Shown: positions 61,585 to 64,000 of the stretch, piece by piece
How the letters are laid out: each line of letters begins with the position of its first letter
Position numbering within the stretch: the first letter of the stretch is position 1
From: UBA668 sp963720695
GTDB taxonomy: Bacteria > Actinomycetota > Acidimicrobiia > Acidimicrobiales > Ilumatobacteraceae
Direction of reading: 5' to 3'
Assembly (NCBI GenBank): GCA_963720695.1
Contig: CAVRGG010000007.1
Coordinates: 186,001-250,000, forward strand
Length of the DNA stretch: 64,000 bases
Position numbers and translations under genes: made by a program
Notes under the pieces: model-generated
What the model was told of the DNA's origin: nothing
Databases searched by the model: none
What the model saw: only the letters and a program-made list of their open reading frames with translations

Positions 61585-61598
61585 TGTCAAACATTACA
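61585..61598. promoter_or_regulatory. Imperfect dyad upstream of the DoxX gene
   Basis: TGTCAAACATTACA, an imperfect palindrome TGTnA...TnACA about 55 bp upstream of the DoxX start. A MarR/TetR-like operator is possible. Confidence 0.25.
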
Positions 61599-61638
61599 GA
61601 ATCATGACGAAACCGCATCCCGCGTTCGTCCAAGACTT

Positions 61639-62844
61639 CTAGAAGAAGCTGCCGCTCCAGGTGCTCGGTGACGTCGCGAACAGCACGTCCGCCCTGGTCG
61701 CGGCGTCGACCGTGCCAGCGGCGAGCCGTCCAGAGGCGAGGAGGGTCGTCCATTCGGCGCTGCCCATGTACGCGGCGCTGAGGGCATCGATCGGCGCCGC
61801 CAGGTCGGCCGGCCCGGTGACGCGTTCGACGCCGGCATTGGAGATCGAGAACGTGTCGGTGTTGTCGTTGAACAGGGGGTCGGTGACGAGCACCGTGATC
61901 GGGTCGCCGGTGCCGTACGTGCGTGCCCGCAGCGCGGTCTCGACGTCGAGGAGCCGGAGCCACTGCTCGTCCCATCGCTGGCTCAGCTCATAGGCACGTC
62001 GGTCGTGGATCGCATGGCGGATCAGATCGTCGACGGGTCGGCACTCGGCCTCGATGGTGCGAACCAGGCTGATGCTCGCGACGTAGTCCCAGAGCGCGAG
62101 CTCGACCGCCGGCGTCGCCGCGAAGAGATCGAAGACTTTGGCGAGGCCGAGGTTCTCCTGAAAGTGGTGATCCGTCCACTGCAGTGAGTAGTGCACGTAG
62201 CCGTCGTCGATGCCGTCGGAATTCGAATGGACGACGACGACGTTGCCCTTCTTGCCCTCGACCGCGTTGGCCAGGGCGCGCTTCCACATCGCAGCGGTTC
62301 GGCTCACGGCACCCGGCCGGTGCGGGAAGCCGTGGTACAGCGGCTCGACCGTGGCCCGGATCTCGTCGGGCGGCAGGATGCGGAACGAACCCGAGGCGAT
62401 GCCGCCGACGGGTCGCATCCGACGGGCTTCGAGAGTCACGCTCGCCGCGTCGCCTGCTACGCCGAATCCGTAGCGACGGTAGATGACCGCCTCGCTCGCT
62501 CGCAGACTGGCCAGGGCTCGTCCCTCGGACCGCTCGAGCTCCAGCAGGCGGTGCATCATCCGGGTGAGCGCGCCCTGTCGTGTGTGGGTCGGCAGGACGC
62601 CGACTCGGGTGACCCCGGCGGTCGCCAGCCGAGCGCCGCCCGGGACGACGGTGTCGAAGTGGAAGGCGCCGGCGTGGCCGACGCAGCGGGGGCCGTCCCA
62701 GGCCGACACCGAAAGGTGTTCGTGCTCCCAGCCGGGAAGCGACTGCGCCCATTCCTCGTCGGTGGGAGGGCTGAACATGAGGGCGGTGGCCATGGCGTCA
62801 CTGGCCATTCGGTACTCGTGGGGTTCGGTGGGTCGCACATCCAT
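61639..62844 (-). CDS. Eis-like GNAT N-acetyltransferase
   Basis: A 401-aa protein of the Eis type: two tandem GNAT folds and a sterol-carrier-like C-terminus. VRPTEPHEYRMASDAMATALMF starts the first; VTRVGVLPTHTRQGALTRMMHRLLELER holds the acetyl-CoA loop (Q/RxxG/A), SLRASEAVIYRRYGFGVAG ends the first domain, and the C-terminal SGSFF matches Eis. Eis acetylates amines of drugs, polyamines or proteins; the substrate here is unknown. ATG 62844 is the first start. Confidence 0.92.
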   Translation of the reverse strand: MDVRPTEPHEYRMASDAMATALMFSPPTDEEWAQSLPGWEHEHLSVSAWDGPRCVGHAGAFHFDTVVPGGARLATAGVTRVGVLPTHTRQGALTRMMHRLLELERSEGRALASLRASEAVIYRRYGFGVAGDAASVTLEARRMRPVGGIASGSFRILPPDEIRATVEPLYHGFPHRPGAVSRTAAMWKRALANAVEGKKGNVVVVHSNSDGIDDGYVHYSLQWTDHHFQENLGLAKVFDLFAATPAVELALWDYVASISLVRTIEAECRPVDDLIRHAIHDRRAYELSQRWDEQWLRLLDVETALRARTYGTGDPITVLVTDPLFNDNTDTFSISNAGVERVTGPADLAAPIDALSAAYMGSAEWTTLLASGRLAAGTVDAATRADVLFATSPSTWSGSFF

Positions 62845-62889
62845 GGCCGCAGCCTGTCAGTTGCCGGGATCCGTGTCACACCCTTTCCG

Positions 62890-62901
62890 TACGGTGCGCA
62901 C
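62890..62901 (+). promoter_or_regulatory. Leaderless -10 hexamer for the DUF222-HNH gene
   Basis: TACGGT, 6-nt spacer, ATG 62902. Confidence 0.5.
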
Positions 62902-64000
62902 ATGGACGTTGGCACGGTACGGAAGCTGGTTTCGGGGACGTCGTTGCCCGACGTCGCAGCCTGCCGAGCCGAGCTGCGGGCGATCCGCATCGTGCGTGGG
63001 TCACTCGACTCGCGTGAGGTCGAGGTGGCGGCTCGCTTGGACGAGTTGGCGGCCGACGAGCCGTCGATGTTCCCCGAGGAGGAGGTCGCGGCTGCGGCGA
63101 AGTCGTCGTTGCTCAAGGCTTCCCGAGTGAGGTCCCGTCAGCGGGCCGCTGACGACATTCCACAGCTGGGGGATGCGCTCGCGAACGGCGAGACCACCGG
63201 TGACCGCCTCGATCTGGTGGCCAGGGCAACGCACGGACTGTCGCCGACGGAGAAGGCGCGGGTCGCGGCCCACGGCGACGAACTGGCCCAAGGGGCCGCT
63301 CGATTGTCCGACCGTGAGTACCGTCATCTGTTGGAGCGGGTGATCCGCACATGCCGAGACGACGACGGTCTCGACCGGCTCGCTCGGCAGCGAGCGGCGG
63401 CGCGGCTTCGTTGGTGGAACGACGTCGACGGCATGTGGTGTCTGTCCGGCCGATTCGATCCTGTGACGGGCGCGGAGATGGAGAGTCGTCTTCGAGCGTC
63501 GATCGAGCGCATGTTCCACGACCACACGCCCGAGCAGTGCCCGAGCGAGCCGAGCGAGCGGCAACAGTTCCTGGCTGCCCAGGCGATGGCGGCGATGTGT
63601 GGTGGAGGCGGCCAGTTCGGTGTGCCCGACGTGACGGTGCTCATCGACGAGCGAACGTTGCGAGAGGGCCGCTGGCACGAGGGCTCGATCGTCGACGCCG
63701 GGCTCGGACGGTTCGGCCTGCCCATCGAGACGATCCGTCGCTGGGCGTGCATCGGGACGATCACGCCCGTCATCGTGTCGGCCGACGGGGTCCGCCTGCT
63801 GCTCGGACGTGAGACCCGACTCGCGAACCGTGCCCAGCGTCGAGCCCTACGCGTGTTGTACGGCACGTGCGCCCTGTGCGACGTCCCGTTCGAGCACACG
63901 CAGATCCATCACGTCACCTGGTTCCGGCTGGGCGGATCGACCGACATCGACAACATGCTGCCGTTGTGCGCCCGTCATCACCATCTGGTGCACGAGGGCG
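62902..64000 (+). CDS. DUF222 domain HNH endonuclease-like protein (3' end missing)
   Basis: Open from ATG 62902 to the window edge (366 codons). The helical DUF222/13E12 part (LDSREVEVAARLDELAADEPSM ... DRLDLVARATHGLSPTEKARV) is followed by the HNH nuclease region TCALCDVPFEHTQIHHVTWFRLGG and NMLPLCARHHHLVHEG. This family is abundant in actinobacterial genomes, with intein-like and repeat-associated copies; its function is unclear. The frame is long and clean and has a good -10. Only the last few residues are outside. Confidence 0.92.
   Translation, partial: MDVGTVRKLVSGTSLPDVAACRAELRAIRIVRGSLDSREVEVAARLDELAADEPSMFPEEEVAAAAKSSLLKASRVRSRQRAADDIPQLGDALANGETTGDRLDLVARATHGLSPTEKARVAAHGDELAQGAARLSDREYRHLLERVIRTCRDDDGLDRLARQRAAARLRWWNDVDGMWCLSGRFDPVTGAEMESRLRASIERMFHDHTPEQCPSEPSERQQFLAAQAMAAMCGGGGQFGVPDVTVLIDERTLREGRWHEGSIVDAGLGRFGLPIETIRRWACIGTITPVIVSADGVRLLLGRETRLANRAQRRALRVLYGTCALCDVPFEHTQIHHVTWFRLGGSTDIDNMLPLCARHHHLVHEG

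Noticed and set aside
1..64000. CRISPR arrays, insertion sequences, rRNA, phage genes
   Set aside because: No regularly spaced direct repeats, no transposase-like frames and no structural phage genes were found on either strand.

Overview
The window is high-GC actinobacterial DNA, densely packed and without rRNA genes, insertion sequences or CRISPR arrays. The gene content fits an Acidimicrobiia / Ilumatobacter-like bacterium: a DUF222-HNH endonuclease, exported proteins with Cys-containing beta modules, a heliorhodopsin, an SfLAP-type membrane protein, an Rv2466c-like thiol oxidoreductase, an Eis-like acetyltransferase and many leaderless GTG/ATG starts. The taxonomic placement is inference from gene families only.

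The strongest result is three genes that stop-to-stop annotation would break: a glutathione peroxidase (5602-6069, minus), a Bcp/AhpC-type peroxiredoxin (19575-20048, minus) and a glycine/sarcosine/betaine/D-proline reductase selenoprotein B-like protein (50448-51602, minus). Each has one in-frame UGA exactly at the catalytic position (VASY-U-GLT, ATPG-U-T, TPV-U-PLC). Each continues in the same frame with family-typical sequence, and each has a compact hairpin starting 12-15 nt after the UGA with a G-containing apical loop, as bacterial SECIS elements have. The organism therefore appears to use selenocysteine. The two peroxidases are joined by ATGA overlaps to metal transporters: a CtpE-like P-type ATPase upstream of GPx and a VIT/CCC1 transporter downstream of the peroxiredoxin.

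Layout. 1-5 kb: end of a flavin-binding protein, an SDR oxidoreductase and a large exported FN3/Ig-like protein. 5-9.2 kb: ATPase-GPx-hypothetical operon and an SfLAP membrane protein. 9.2-18.8 kb: unknown proteins, a Vps62-like membrane protein, an LPG-synthase-TM/kinase-like fusion, a Bax-inhibitor-like protein, acyl-CoA dehydrogenase, alpha/beta hydrolase and P450. 18.8-27.3 kb: VIT transporter, Sec-peroxiredoxin, NifU-like protein, GGDEF protein, FAD oxidoreductase, desaturase and FtsX-like permease. 27.3-29.5 kb: tRNA-Arg(CCT), two small membrane proteins and gene-poor stretches. 29.5-38.4 kb: DUF4185 lipoprotein, PEP-mutase-like enzyme, MocR regulator facing a cupin/DsbA-like pair, glutaminase, a 25-aa membrane microprotein and a methyltransferase. 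38.4-44.3 kb: GT20 enzyme, STAS / PAS-GAF-PP2C signalling pair, hemerythrin and heliorhodopsin. 44-49.7 kb: glycoside hydrolase, ferritin-like protein, CoaE, sialidase-like propeller with a MoaD/ThiS-like partner, and Hsp20. 49.7-54.4 kb: truncated tyrosine recombinase, the Grd-like selenoprotein operon and a divergent arylsulfatase. 54.4-60.7 kb: carbohydrate cluster (debranching enzyme, HAD phosphatase, OtsA, GT4, PfkB). 60.7-64 kb: DoxX protein, Eis-like acetyltransferase and a partial DUF222-HNH gene.

Five genes (1273-4864, 6066-8451, 15205-16351, 17257-18451, 24868-27245) carry six frame breaks, and each is repaired by removing a single base. That looks more like sequencing or assembly insertions than gene decay. 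Eighteen genes have a TAnnnT hexamer 6-9 nt before the start codon, which implies leaderless mRNAs.
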